Shown: positions 20,227 to 29,863, counted from the stretch's first letter. The stretch: DNA of 64,000 bases from Rhodoblastus acidophilus (GCF_009720655.1 NZ_WNKS01000003.1:248001-312000), one strand, 5' to 3'. The notes: generated by a model not told the origin, from the letters alone. Program-made: numbers and translations.

Positions 20227-20772
20227 ATGTCTCGTCTTTCCATTGCGCTGGCGTTGATTTTTCTGGCCATGCCGGCCTTCGCCGAGGACAAGAAACCGCC
20301 GCTCGGCGCGGAGCCGGCCACGACGACCGCCGCCTATGGCGACTGGCTGTTGCGCTGCCAGCGGCTCGGGGAGCCCGACAAGGCGCGGAAAATCTGCGAA
20401 ATCGTCCAGACCGTCCAGGCGTCGCGGCAGGGACAGCCGCAGAAGCCGATCGCACAACTGGCGTTTGGCCGCATCAAACCTTCTGAACCGATGCGCGTCA
20501 CCGCGCATCTGCCCGTGAACATCCTGCTGCCGAGCGTGGCGAAATTTTCGACCAGCGACAAGGACGCCAAGCCCGTGGACCTGCCCTGGCGGCGCTGCAT
20601 CCAGTCGGGCTGCTTCGCTGACGGCGTATTGGACGACGCGCTGTGGAAGGCGCTCCATGAGCAGACCGAGAACGGCTCGCTGGAATTCACCGACGCCGGC
20701 TCCCGCCCGATCAAACTCCCCATATCCTTCCATGGCTTCGCCCAGGCGGCGGACGCGCTGGCGAAGGAGTGA
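20227..20772 (+). CDS. Invasion-associated locus B (IalB) family protein
   Basis: A 181-residue periplasmic or surface protein. The signal peptide (MSRLSIALALIFLAMPAFAE) is followed by the family start YGDWLLRCQ, the CEIVQTVQ segment, and the paired-cysteine segment WRRCIQSGCFADG. IalB proteins are named from Bartonella, where the locus aids entry into red cells, but free-living Rhizobiales carry many paralogues of unknown job. A strong GGAGG ribosome site precedes the ATG. It is divergent from the WYL regulator gene by 106 bases. Confidence 0.88.
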   Translation: MSRLSIALALIFLAMPAFAEDKKPPLGAEPATTTAAYGDWLLRCQRLGEPDKARKICEIVQTVQASRQGQPQKPIAQLAFGRIKPSEPMRVTAHLPVNILLPSVAKFSTSDKDAKPVDLPWRRCIQSGCFADGVLDDALWKALHEQTENGSLEFTDAGSRPIKLPISFHGFAQAADALAKE

Positions 20773-20806
20773 TACGATTTCCGAACGATCGGTTCGGAAA
20801 TCGTAT
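20771..20806. repeat. Palindrome after ialB
   Basis: A tight inverted repeat, tacgatttccgaacgatcgg followed by ttcggaaatcgta, overlapping the ialB stop codon. It may serve as the transcript end. Its first bases resemble the REP-E unit that begins 50 bases further on. Confidence 0.65.
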
Positions 20807-20857
20807 TCCGTTCGCGCGGAAATCCGCCCTTCGCTTGGAGGATTTTCGCGCGATTTC

Positions 20858-20898
20858 GTTTTCGCGGATCGCGAAGCGATCTTGCGGAAACCGTATGA
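20858..20898. repeat. REP-E dispersed element, copy 2 (inverted)
   Basis: Reads gttttcgcggatcgcgaagc, then gatcttgcggaaaccgtatga. This is the reverse complement of the element at 8994-9035 with minor changes. It lies upstream of the glycosyltransferase gene, just before a CtrA-type box. Confidence 0.75.
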
Positions 20899-20912
20899 TC
20901 CAGAAAGCGACC

Positions 20913-20927
20913 TTAAACGTTTATTAA
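20913..20927. promoter_or_regulatory. Candidate CtrA-binding box
   Basis: The sequence TTAA, seven bases, TTAA (then CC) is the full consensus of the alphaproteobacterial cell-cycle regulator CtrA. It ends 69 bases before the start codon of the glycosyltransferase at 20997. The match is exact, but AT-rich matches also arise by chance. Confidence 0.45.
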
Positions 20928-20996
20928 CCAGAAAAGCTCCGGGCAAGGCTGACGCGCTGCAATGCGCCTGCACGTTTCGCCCGGAGCTTTTCCTTC

Positions 20997-21785
20997 ATGA
21001 CTGAACCCCATCTTTTCATCGCCACGCCCTGCTATGGCGGCATGGTCACCCAGCGCTACATGCATTCGACGGTCGGCCTGCTCAATCTCGGCCGGGACCT
21101 GGGCTTTCAGGCCTCTCTCAATCTGCTGGGCAACGAATCCCTCATCACCCGCGCGCGAAACCTGCTCGTCAGCCAATTCCTTGACGACGCCAGCGCCACC
21201 CACCTTCTCTTCATCGACGCCGACATCGGCTTCGATCCCCGCCAAGTCGCGCGCATGCTGGCCTTCGACGCCGACGTGGTCGCCGGCATGTATCCGCTCA
21301 AACTGCTCGACTGGAACAGTGGGCTGCAACGCGCCGTCGACGGCGAGCCGGTGGAGACCGCGCCGCTGCGCTATGTCGGCTCGCCCTGCGAAGGCGCGGA
21401 GGCGGAGGCGCGCGACGATTTCGTCACAGGGACTTACGCCGGAACCGGGTTCATGATGATCAGTCGCGAAGCCCTGGTGAAAATGGCCGCCGCCTATCCG
21501 CAGTTGCGCTACAGCGCCAGCCATGCGGGACCGGCGCGCTCGGGCGGGCCAAGCGTCAGCCCCAACCAGTACGCCTTCTTCGACTGCATGATCGAACCCG
21601 AAACGGGCGTCTATCTCTCGGAGGACTACACGTTCTGCCGGCTGTGGCGGAACATCGGCGGAAAAGTCTGGCTCGACACGCAGGGCGCGCTGATTCATGT
21701 CGGGGCGCATGAATTCCACGGCGCTCCGGCGGCGCGGTCTTTCTCCCTGCCCGCGCAGGCGACAAATTTTGCGCACGCGGCGTGA
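20997..21785 (+). CDS. GT-A fold glycosyltransferase-like protein
   Basis: A 262-residue protein. HLFIATPCYGGMVTQRYMHS opens the nucleotide-binding half, and HLLFIDADIGFDPRQVARML supplies a D-x-D metal-binding motif at about residues 73-79. AGTGFMMISREALVKM then EDYTFCRLWRNIGGKVWLDT match the acceptor-side signature of GT-A glycosyltransferases, close to Anp1/family 2-like enzymes. The sugar and acceptor are unknown. It stands alone with its own upstream region, which contains a CtrA-type box, so it may be cell-cycle timed. No signal peptide or membrane span is seen, implying a cytoplasmic or membrane-peripheral enzyme. Confidence 0.8.
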   Translation: MTEPHLFIATPCYGGMVTQRYMHSTVGLLNLGRDLGFQASLNLLGNESLITRARNLLVSQFLDDASATHLLFIDADIGFDPRQVARMLAFDADVVAGMYPLKLLDWNSGLQRAVDGEPVETAPLRYVGSPCEGAEAEARDDFVTGTYAGTGFMMISREALVKMAAAYPQLRYSASHAGPARSGGPSVSPNQYAFFDCMIEPETGVYLSEDYTFCRLWRNIGGKVWLDTQGALIHVGAHEFHGAPAARSFSLPAQATNFAHAA

Positions 21786-21843
21786 CTTATTCCCCGCTTG
21801 CGGGGAGAGGGGCGGCAGCCGCCCCATCATGGTTTCGAAACGA

Positions 21844-21867
21844 AACGGGCCGCTTTCGCGGCCCGTT
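21844..21867 (-). terminator. Probable terminator of rne
   Basis: A 10-bp perfect stem (aacgggccgc with gcggcccgtt) and 4-base loop, lying just beyond the rne stop. On the minus strand it is followed by a T-rich but interrupted stretch, so termination may be partial. Confidence 0.6.
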
Positions 21868-21873
21868 GCTAGT

Positions 21874-24800
21874 TCACTTGCCGGTCAGGCTGGCCTTGGC
21901 GCGCGACCACCAGCCGGAACGCTTCGGCGCCGACGGGTCCGCCTCCGTGATCACGGGCAGCTCCGGCTGAACCGGCAAGGGCGCGCGATCGGCCTTGGGG
22001 GCAGGCTCAACGGGCGCGGCCTCCAGCTCTGGGACGTCCGGCGCGGATTCGACGACAGCCGCTGGCGCGTCGTCGTTCGCAGCCGCTTGCGGCGCCTCGG
22101 CGACGACCGGAGCGTTTTCGAAGCTGGGCGCGCTTTCGAAATGGGGCGCGCTTTCCACGCTCGGGGCGCTTTCGACGACCGCTTCAACCGGACCGGCCTC
22201 AAACGGGGCCGCAATCGGTTCGGAGGCGACTTCGCCTGGTCCCTCGCCTTCGCCCGATTCTTCGCCTGATCCCTCACCCGACGCTTCGCCCGCTTCGCCC
22301 GCGCTCGGACGCCAGTCGCCGTTGAAATCGCTGAATTCGCCGCCACGGCCCCGGCCGCGCCGGCGCCAGCGGCCCCGGCCGCGCCGCCCGTTCTCGTCAC
22401 GGGCGCCTTCGTCCTCGCCCTCTGCCGGGCTCTCGGCCCTTTCGGCCGGCGCCATGAGGTCGCCGCCGATCGCGGCCATCATGCTCAGGCCCTCATCCGA
22501 AGGCTGCGGCGCGCCGGCCTCTATATTGCTGGATTCGCGCTCAAAACCCCGGCCGCGGCCGCGGCGGCGACGACGGCGGCGCCGGCCATCGGCCTCGTCG
22601 CGGTCTTCGCCCTCGGCGCCTTCGGCCTCGGTCGTCTCAACCTGCTCCTCGTCGAATTCCGCTTCGGTCTCCGCCTCGCCGATGGGCTCCGGGTCCTCCA
22701 GGGGACGACGCGGATCGAAGCGGCGCAAGGGATCGGCGGGCTCGCCGCGCTCCAGCGCGTGCCAGGCGCCGCCGGCGAGGCTGTCGTCGGCCTCCACCGT
22801 CACCGACACGCCGAACCGCTCCTCGATCAGCCGCAGCAGGGCGCGCTTCTGGTTGAGGATGTAGAGCGCGATGTCGGTGCGGGTGCGCAGGATGACATTG
22901 TGGGTCGCGCTCTTGATCAGCGCGTCCTCGAGCACGCGCATCACATGGACCGCGACCGACGACGTGCTGCGCACGGTGCCGGCGCCGGCGCAATGCGGGC
23001 AGATCACGGAGGAGCCTTCGAGCACGCCGGTGCGGATGCGCTGGCGCGACATTTCCAGAAGGCCGAAATGCGAGATGCGGCCGACCTGGATGCGGGCGCG
23101 ATCGTCCTTCAGCGCCTCCTTGAGCCGGCGCTCGACGGCGCGGTTGTTGCGGCTCTCCTCCATGTCGATGAAATCGACGACGATCAGGCCGGCGAGATCG
23201 CGCAGGCGCAACTGGCGGGCCACCTCGTCGGCGGCCTCCAGATTGGTGCGCAGCGCGGTGTCCTCGATGTTGTGCTCGCGGGTGGAGCGGCCCGAGTTCA
23301 CGTCGATGGCGACGAGGGCCTCGGTCTGGTTGATGACGATATAGCCGCCGGAGCGCAGCGTGACCTGGTTGTGGAACAAGGCGTCGAGCTGCGATTCCGC
23401 GCCCCATTTGGCGAAAATGGGCTGCGGGTCGCGGTAGGCGACGACGTTCTTCACATGGCTCGGCATCAGCAGGCGCATGAAATCGCGCGCCTCGCGATAG
23501 CCGGTGTCGCCCGCGACCATCACCTCGTCGATCTCCTTGTTATAGAGATCGCGGATGGCCCGCTTGATCAGCGAGCCCTCCTCATAGACCAGCGCCGGGG
23601 CGCTGGAGGTGAGGGTGAGTTCGCGCACCTGCTCCCACATGCGCATCAGATATTCGAAGTCGCGCTGGATTTCCTGCTTGGTCCGCGCGGCGCCCGCCGT
23701 GCGCAGGATGACGCCCATGCCTTCGGGCACCTCCAGCTCGCCGGCGATTTCCTTGAGCCGCTTGCGGTCACTGGCGTCGGTGATCTTGCGCGAAATGCCG
23801 CCGCCCCGCGCCGTGTTGGGCATGAGGACGGAATAACGGCCGGCCAGCGACAGATAGGTGGTGAGCGCCGCGCCCTTGTTGCCGCGCTCTTCCTTGACGA
23901 CCTGAATCAGCAGCACCTGACGGCGCTTGATCACTTCCTGAATCTTGTACTGGCGGCGCAGGCGGGGGGCGCGATAGGGCGTCTCGTCCATGGCGTCGCC
24001 GCCAAGCTGCTCGACGACTTCCTCTTCCTCGTGGTCGCCCTCGTCGGAATGCTCCTCGGCGTCGTGCGCGGGACGCTTGGCCCGAAGCTCATCGCTGGCC
24101 TCGTCGCCATTGTCGTGGCTGACGTCGGACACATCGCGATCTTCGTCGCGAATTTCGTCCCGAACTTCGTCCGCGACGGTTTCGGCGGCTGAATCCTCGT
24201 GGCCTTCCTCGATCACCGCGAAACCTTCGGGATCTCGGAAAACGTGCTGGTGGCCCTCGGCCGCCTGAGCCTCCTCGACCGGCTGAGCTTCAGCGGGCGC
24301 CGCTTCGACGGGCTGAGCCTCGGCGGCAGGTTCGGGCGCGGGTTCGACAGGCTCGGCGGTTTGGGCGGCCGGTTCAGCGGCCGGTTCGAAGGCTGCGGCT
24401 TCAGCGGCGACCTCGACAGGCGCGCTTTCGGCGGGCGCTTCGATCTCGGGCGCGGAGTCGACCGGCTCGCCTTCGCCGGCGGCGGCTTCGAGGGGAGCGG
24501 AGTCGCCCAAAACTTCGTCGGCCGGCTGTTCAACCGCGCCGTCTTGCGCCAACAAAACCTCGTCGGACTCCTCCGCCTCGCCGGTGATGCGGTCATCGCC
24601 GCCCCGACGTTTTTCCGCGCCGCGACGGCTGCGACGGCTGCGACGACGCGGGCTTTCCTCCTCGTCCTCCTCGCGATGGGCGCGCGATTCCTCTTCGAGC
24701 AGGGCGATCCGGTCGGAGTGGGGAATCTGGTAGTAATCCGGATGGATTTCGCTGAAAGCGAGAAAACCGTGGCGATTGCCGCCATATTCGACGAAGGCGG

Positions 24801-24966
24801 CCTGCAACGAGGGTTCGACCCGCGTGACTTTCGCCAGATAGATGTTTCCGCGCAGTTGCTTTTTCGAGGCGGACTCGAAATCGAATTCCTCGACTCTATT
24901 TCCCCTGAGCACCACCACCCGCGTCTCTTCGGGGTGGGATGCGTCGATCAGCATTTTGTTGGCCAT
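21874..24966 (-). CDS. rne: Ribonuclease E
   Basis: A 1030-residue endoribonuclease, the scaffold of the RNA degradosome, acting at the inner membrane or nucleoid on mRNA and rRNA precursors. The S1 domain begins RGNIYLAKVTRVEPSLQAAF (about residues 39-58) but is split by an Ala/Glu/Pro-rich acidic insertion of some 220 residues (about 105-330), a mark of alphaproteobacterial RNase E. Catalysis uses the DNase-I-like Asp sites (VAIDVNSGRST and VVDFIDMEE) and the Zn-link CPHCAG. The C-terminal half is disordered, with Arg-rich RNA-binding blocks (DGRRRRRRRRGRGR) and a final GWWSRAKASL. It is divergent from amiC across an 817-bp gap. Confidence 0.96.
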   Translation of the reverse strand: MANKMLIDASHPEETRVVVLRGNRVEEFDFESASKKQLRGNIYLAKVTRVEPSLQAAFVEYGGNRHGFLAFSEIHPDYYQIPHSDRIALLEEESRAHREEDEEESPRRRSRRSRRGAEKRRGGDDRITGEAEESDEVLLAQDGAVEQPADEVLGDSAPLEAAAGEGEPVDSAPEIEAPAESAPVEVAAEAAAFEPAAEPAAQTAEPVEPAPEPAAEAQPVEAAPAEAQPVEEAQAAEGHQHVFRDPEGFAVIEEGHEDSAAETVADEVRDEIRDEDRDVSDVSHDNGDEASDELRAKRPAHDAEEHSDEGDHEEEEVVEQLGGDAMDETPYRAPRLRRQYKIQEVIKRRQVLLIQVVKEERGNKGAALTTYLSLAGRYSVLMPNTARGGGISRKITDASDRKRLKEIAGELEVPEGMGVILRTAGAARTKQEIQRDFEYLMRMWEQVRELTLTSSAPALVYEEGSLIKRAIRDLYNKEIDEVMVAGDTGYREARDFMRLLMPSHVKNVVAYRDPQPIFAKWGAESQLDALFHNQVTLRSGGYIVINQTEALVAIDVNSGRSTREHNIEDTALRTNLEAADEVARQLRLRDLAGLIVVDFIDMEESRNNRAVERRLKEALKDDRARIQVGRISHFGLLEMSRQRIRTGVLEGSSVICPHCAGAGTVRSTSSVAVHVMRVLEDALIKSATHNVILRTRTDIALYILNQKRALLRLIEERFGVSVTVEADDSLAGGAWHALERGEPADPLRRFDPRRPLEDPEPIGEAETEAEFDEEQVETTEAEGAEGEDRDEADGRRRRRRRRGRGRGFERESSNIEAGAPQPSDEGLSMMAAIGGDLMAPAERAESPAEGEDEGARDENGRRGRGRWRRRGRGRGGEFSDFNGDWRPSAGEAGEASGEGSGEESGEGEGPGEVASEPIAAPFEAGPVEAVVESAPSVESAPHFESAPSFENAPVVAEAPQAAANDDAPAAVVESAPDVPELEAAPVEPAPKADRAPLPVQPELPVITEADPSAPKRSGWWSRAKASLTGK

Positions 24967-25783
24967 TGCGAACTCTTGAATCCATGGCGCTGCACAGGAG
25001 AGCCGCTAGCCTTGCGCGGGGGAGTCCGGCTGGAAGCCTGACAGGTCCCGCCGCGCGCGCGGCGCCGCGCCAATACTGGCGCGCCATGATAGGAGATGGA
25101 AAGGAAGGGGTAAGCGGAATCGTCGCCACAAGGACCGTCGCGGTCAGCGAAGGCCGGGTCGTGTGGGACGGGGAAGGCGGGGTGCAAGCCCGTGGGCCGC
25201 CGAATCGCAGACAAGCCCCTCGCGTCGAAGCGCGCTGGCCTTTTCCCGATTCTGTCTTCGTGCGGAGCATGTCTCCGCCCCGAAGGTTTGGCGTCGCCAC
25301 GTGCAAACCTTTACAGTCATCCGCGCGCTCAACCTCAAGAGGCGGGCGGCGGAGCATAATCTTGAAATCCGCGTCTCACTCTCGTGTGGAGGGGTGGGCG
25401 GCGGAGGATTGAACGCATTGGGGGCCTACGACGCGTGCGACGCTTCCGTCGCATCCGCGCACATCGCCCCGCCGTCTCACAGGAACCTTTGCCGCCTTCA
25501 TCGCGGAAAGAACGGTCGCCTGCCAGACGGGAAACCCGTTCGGCCCCGGCGCTGCGACTCTTTGTCTCGCGCCGCCGAACAGTTCTTTGTAACCGCCGCA
25601 TGTGGTTTTGGCAAGTTTTTCGCTCCACCGTGTTTTTGCCGCAACTCTGTGGCGTCGGCGCCACAAGCCTGTCTTTTGCGCCCGGCGCCAGGGTTAAATA
25701 TTGTTAACAATTTCATGGTCTGACTTGAGGTTGATGCGTTTCCAGACGAATCGTCGGAAACTGCGCCAACGCCCGAGCCGCGC
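24967..25783. other. Long rne/amiC divergent intergenic region
   Basis: About 817 bases without a convincing gene. Short frames on both strands lack ribosome sites and family likeness. Since rne mRNAs in other bacteria have long, autoregulated leaders, the half next to rne is probably a 5' untranslated leader. The AT-rich part nearer amiC holds a perfect 12-bp palindrome, ATTGTTAACAAT (25700-25711), preceded by gttaaat, and is the likeliest promoter or operator zone. Confidence 0.5.
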
Positions 25784-27109
25784 ATGCAAAAGATCTCGCC
25801 CGTTTCCTGGAAGTCCGGCCTGAGGCGCGCCGCGCTCGCCGTTGTCGCGCTGGTCGCGGCGAGTCCGGCGCGGGCGGAGCCGCCGGCCGCCTACGACGTG
25901 CGCATCGAAAGCGCGGACGGCGCGGGCGGTCGCGAGACCCGGCTCATCTTCAGCCTCAACGCCTGCGTCGCCCATCAGGCCTATGTGCTCGACCAGCCGC
26001 CGCGCGCCGTGCTCGACCTGCCCGAAGTCAAGTTCCTGATCGATCCCAGCCATGGCGATCCCGCGAGCGCCAAACGAAAAAGCCGCCGCGCCGCCAAGCC
26101 CGCCACACATCCCGCCCCGCCCCACGAATTGTCCTACCGCTTCGGCCGGCTGTCGCCGGGAAAATCGCGCATCATCGTCGACCTGCCGGGTCCCGCGCAA
26201 TTTTCAGCCGCCTGCGCGCCGAAGAAGGACGGCGGCGAACTGACGCTCGTCATCAAGCCGGCGGAAACAGCGGCCTTCGGCGCCGCCGCGCGCGCCGGCG
26301 CCGAAAGTCAGGAGCAGGCGCGGCGCGACGCCACCGCCGCCATTCCGGCGCGCGCGCCGGACGCGCAAAGGGATTTTTCGAAACCGCTGATCGTGCTCGA
26401 CCCCGGCCATGGCGGCGTCGACGCCGGCACCATCGGCCAGGGCGACGCGGTCGAAAAGGACGTGGTGCTCGATTTCGCCAAGGCGCTGGCCGGCCCGCTG
26501 CGCGCCAGCGGGCGCTATCGCGTCGCCTTCACCCGCGAGGACGACGCCTTCGTCCCCTTGCAGGAGCGCGTGCGCATCGCGCGCAAGCTCGGGGCGGCGC
26601 TGTTCGTCTCGCTCCACGCCGATTCGCTGAGCGGCGGTTCGCAGACGGTGCGCGGCGCCACGGTCTACACCGTCTCCGACCGCGCTTCGGACGCGGAAGC
26701 CGCGCGGGTCGCCGCGAGCGAAAACCAGGCTGATTCGCTCGCCGGGCTGGAGCAGCAGGAACAGGCTGGCGAGGTCAACGACATCCTGTTCGATCTCACA
26801 AGGCGGGAAACCCGCGCCTACTCGAACATTTTCGCCAGATATCTGCGCGAGCGCTGGAAGATCGCCGCCACGCTCAACAAGAATCCCCAGCGCCACGCCG
26901 GCTTCGTCGTGCTCAAGGCGCCCGACGTGCCCTCGGTGCTGCTGGAATTGGGCTATCTCTCCAGCAACGAGGACGCCGTCGACCTCACCTCGCCGCAATG
27001 GCGGGAAAAGGCGGCGGCCCAGGCCGCGCTGGCGATCGACGATTTTTTCCGCGGCCGTCCGACGGTGGCGACGCCCGCCGCGCTCACTGAGGCGCCGCGC
27101 ACGCCCTGA
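25784..27109 (+). CDS. amiC: N-acetylmuramoyl-L-alanine amidase with AMIN domain
   Basis: A 441-residue periplasmic zinc amidase that cuts the stem peptide from muramic acid during cell separation. The signal peptide (about residues 12-32) is followed by an AMIN domain (about 35-160) for septal localisation. A linker leads to Amidase_3 with LIVLDPGHGGVDAGTIG (Zn His), the Glu in AVEKDVVLDF, SLHADS (Zn His) and the catalytic Glu in SVLLELGYLSS. The order amiC then penicillin-binding protein 1A then prfB is conserved in Rhizobiales. The symbol follows the usual domain naming; AmiA/B-type roles cannot be excluded. Confidence 0.93.
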   Translation: MQKISPVSWKSGLRRAALAVVALVAASPARAEPPAAYDVRIESADGAGGRETRLIFSLNACVAHQAYVLDQPPRAVLDLPEVKFLIDPSHGDPASAKRKSRRAAKPATHPAPPHELSYRFGRLSPGKSRIIVDLPGPAQFSAACAPKKDGGELTLVIKPAETAAFGAAARAGAESQEQARRDATAAIPARAPDAQRDFSKPLIVLDPGHGGVDAGTIGQGDAVEKDVVLDFAKALAGPLRASGRYRVAFTREDDAFVPLQERVRIARKLGAALFVSLHADSLSGGSQTVRGATVYTVSDRASDAEAARVAASENQADSLAGLEQQEQAGEVNDILFDLTRRETRAYSNIFARYLRERWKIAATLNKNPQRHAGFVVLKAPDVPSVLLELGYLSSNEDAVDLTSPQWREKAAAQAALAIDDFFRGRPTVATPAALTEAPRTP

Positions 27110-27307
27110 GCGGCGCCGCGAACCCGGCGCGCCGCGTAAACGCCCTGCCGCCCTCAAACGGACACAAAGCCGGGCGATTGCTGGCCCCTGTAGAGCGGCG
27201 CGCTTGAGGAATCGTGATTTTTCAAATGACCGTGACCATAGGGCGATGCTATAGGCGCTGCCAAACGGCATGAATTCGCCGAAGATATTCCACAGGGGAT
27301 GATTTAT

Positions 27308-29704
27308 ATGCGCATGTTCGCCCGCTTTTTCGCCTTTCTATTCGCGGCGGGCGCGATCGTCTTCGTCGTCGGCGCGGTCGGCGCGGGCGCGCTGGTTTAC
27401 ACCTTCTCCAAGGATCTCCCCGACCACACCCAGCTGAAAAATTACGAGCCCCCGGTGATGACGCGCGTGCACGCCGCCGACGGCTCGCTGGTCGCGGAAT
27501 ACGCCCATGAGCGGCGCCTCTACATCCCCTCGAACGCCATTCCGAAGCTGGTGAAGGAAGCCTTCCTCTCGGCCGAGGACAAGAATTTCTACAGCCACAA
27601 CGGCATCGACCCCGAAGGCATGCTGCGCGCCGTCAAAGTGCTGATCGAGGGCAACAAGCGCATGCAGGGCGCTTCGACCATCACCCAGCAGGTGGCGAAG
27701 AACTTTTTGCTCACCCCGGAGCGCTCGTTCGAGCGCAAGATCCAGGAAGCCCTGCTCGCCCTGCGCATCGAGCAGACCTACAGCAAGGACCGGATTCTCG
27801 AGCTTTATCTGAACAAGATCAATCTTGGCCTGGGCTCCTATGGCATCGCCGCGGCGGCGCTGAACTATTACGACAAGTCGGTGCAGGAGCTGACCCTGGC
27901 CGAAACGGCCTATCTCGCCGGCCTGCCGAAGGCGCCCAACAATTACAATCCGTTCCGCAACCGCGACGCCGCCTTGGAGCGCCGCAACTACGTGATCAAC
28001 CGCATGGTCGAGAACGGCTATGTGTCGCGCGCCGACGGCGAGGCGGCCAAGGCCGAGCCGCTGGTGGTCACGCCCCGAAACGTCTCCGCCAACAGTTTCG
28101 CCGCCGGCTATTTCGCCGAAGAGGTGCGCCGCGAGCTGAACGACCGCTACGGCGACAGAAAGCTCTACGAGGGCGGTCTGTCGGTGCGCACCACGCTCGA
28201 CCCCAAAATGCAGCTGATGGCGCGCCGCGCGCTCGTCGACGGTCTCGTGCGCTACGACGAGGCCCACGGCTATCGCGGCCCCTACAAGCAGATCGAGATC
28301 GGCGCCGACTGGGGCGTGGCGCTGGCGGAGGTGTCGCCGCTCGGCGATGTCGCGCCCTGGCGGCTCGCCGTCGTGCTCGACGTCAATGATTCCGCCCTGC
28401 GCGTCGGCCTGCAGCCGGTCAAGGAAAAGGGCGGCGAAGTCGCGCGCAACCGCGAAACCGCCACGCTCTCGGCCGACAACGCCCGCTTTGTGCGCAAAAA
28501 AATGCGGCAGGCATTCGCGGTCGGCGACGTGATCTTCGTCGAGCCGATCGAGAGCAAGCCCGGTCAGGTGCGGCTGCGGCAGATTCCCGAACTTTCCGGC
28601 GCCATCGTCGCCATGGACCCGTTCACGGGACGCGTGTTCGCCATGGTCGGCGGCTTCTCCTTCGACCAGTCGTCGTTCAACCGCGCCACCCAGGCGCAGC
28701 GCCAGCCGGGATCGTCGTTCAAGCCCTTCGTCTACGCCACCGCGCTCGACAACGGCTACACGCCCTCCTCCGTCCTTCAGGACGAGCCGATCACGATCAC
28801 CACGCCGGGCGGCGAAACCTGGAGCCCGGAAAATTTCGAAAAGGGCAATTACGGCTCGCACACGCTGCGCTACGGCATCGAGCATTCGAAAAACCTGATG
28901 ACCGTGCGTCTCGCCCGCGACGTCGGCATGCCGCTGATCGTCGAGACCTCCCGGCGCTTTGGCATTTACGACAATCTGGCGCCCTATCTCCCGATGGCGC
29001 TCGGCGCCGGCGAGACCACGGTGATGCGCATGGTCGCCGGCTATTCCATGCTCGCCAACGGCGGCAAGCAGATCAAGCCGACGCTGATCGACCGCATCCA
29101 GGACCGCTGGGGCCACACCATCTACCGCCATGACGAGCGCGAATGCCTCGGCTGCGACGCCGACAAATTCTCGCCGGACAACGAACCGAAGCTGGTGGAC
29201 AAGAGCGAGCAGGTGATCGACCCGCTCACCGCCTACCAGATGACCTCGATCATGGAGGGCGTGATCCAGCGCGGCACCGGCGTCGGCGTCAGGGAGGTGG
29301 GCAAACATCTCGCCGGCAAGACCGGCACCACCAACGACGCCAAGGATCTGTGGTTCATCGGCTATTCGCCCGACCTCGCGGTGGGCGTCTACATCGGCTA
29401 CGACAAGCCGCGCTCGCTCGGCGATTCCGCGCAGGCCGCGCAATATGCCGCGCCCATCTTCCGCGATTTCATGAAAATGGCGCTGGCCGGCAAGCCCGAC
29501 ACCCCGTTTCGCGTGCCGCCGGGCATCAAGCTGATTTCGGTGGATGTGAGGAGCGGACTGCGCGCCTCCGGCGCGGGTTCGATCCTCGAGGCCTTCAAGC
29601 CCGGCACGGCCCCGCCGGATTCCTACAGCGGCGGTCACACGGCCAGTCCCAGCGCGCCCGGCGACGACAACCAGGTCGGCGGGGGCACCGGCGGGCTGTA
29701 TTGA
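27308..29704 (+). CDS. mrcA: Penicillin-binding protein 1A (bifunctional transglycosylase/transpeptidase)
   Basis: A 798-residue class A PBP that polymerises and cross-links peptidoglycan, anchored by one N-terminal membrane helix (about residues 5-33). The GT51 domain has SAEDKNFYSHNGIDPEGML and GASTITQQVAKNFLL. An OB-like insert follows. The transpeptidase has PGSSFKPFVYATAL (Ser nucleophile and Lys), EHSKNLM (SxN) and GKTGTTNDAKDLWFIGY (KTG). The ATG at 27308 is preferred over 27299 because AGGGG at 27294-27298 is 9 bases before it. A Gly/Ser-rich C-terminal tail ends the protein. It follows amiC by about 200 bases and probably has its own promoter. Confidence 0.95.
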   Translation: MRMFARFFAFLFAAGAIVFVVGAVGAGALVYTFSKDLPDHTQLKNYEPPVMTRVHAADGSLVAEYAHERRLYIPSNAIPKLVKEAFLSAEDKNFYSHNGIDPEGMLRAVKVLIEGNKRMQGASTITQQVAKNFLLTPERSFERKIQEALLALRIEQTYSKDRILELYLNKINLGLGSYGIAAAALNYYDKSVQELTLAETAYLAGLPKAPNNYNPFRNRDAALERRNYVINRMVENGYVSRADGEAAKAEPLVVTPRNVSANSFAAGYFAEEVRRELNDRYGDRKLYEGGLSVRTTLDPKMQLMARRALVDGLVRYDEAHGYRGPYKQIEIGADWGVALAEVSPLGDVAPWRLAVVLDVNDSALRVGLQPVKEKGGEVARNRETATLSADNARFVRKKMRQAFAVGDVIFVEPIESKPGQVRLRQIPELSGAIVAMDPFTGRVFAMVGGFSFDQSSFNRATQAQRQPGSSFKPFVYATALDNGYTPSSVLQDEPITITTPGGETWSPENFEKGNYGSHTLRYGIEHSKNLMTVRLARDVGMPLIVETSRRFGIYDNLAPYLPMALGAGETTVMRMVAGYSMLANGGKQIKPTLIDRIQDRWGHTIYRHDERECLGCDADKFSPDNEPKLVDKSEQVIDPLTAYQMTSIMEGVIQRGTGVGVREVGKHLAGKTGTTNDAKDLWFIGYSPDLAVGVYIGYDKPRSLGDSAQAAQYAAPIFRDFMKMALAGKPDTPFRVPPGIKLISVDVRSGLRASGAGSILEAFKPGTAPPDSYSGGHTASPSAPGDDNQVGGGTGGLY

Positions 29705-29863
29705 GGATTCCACTTACGTATTAACCGCAATTTCTCGTCGGCCCGGCCCGCGCTCAATGTCCCGTTAACTATTCTCGCTCAGGTTGCATGCGTTTTATTC
29801 CGATCGCATTGCGCGACCCACGCCGGGGCGCCCGATCGGCGCGCATATTGGGTGGGAGACAAC

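Noticed and set aside
25694-25707. A CtrA-like TTAA...TTAA pair upstream of amiC
   Set aside because: The spacing is six bases, not the seven required by the consensus, so it is treated only as an AT-rich palindrome.
25163-25723. Open frames of 110-190 codons between rne and amiC
   Set aside because: They start without ribosome sites, contain low-complexity Arg/Ala runs and show no family likeness.
27338-29713. A 791-residue frame on the minus strand across the penicillin-binding protein gene
   Set aside because: It mirrors the GC-rich codon bias of the real gene, which carries all GT51 and transpeptidase motifs. The antisense product has no recognisable domain.
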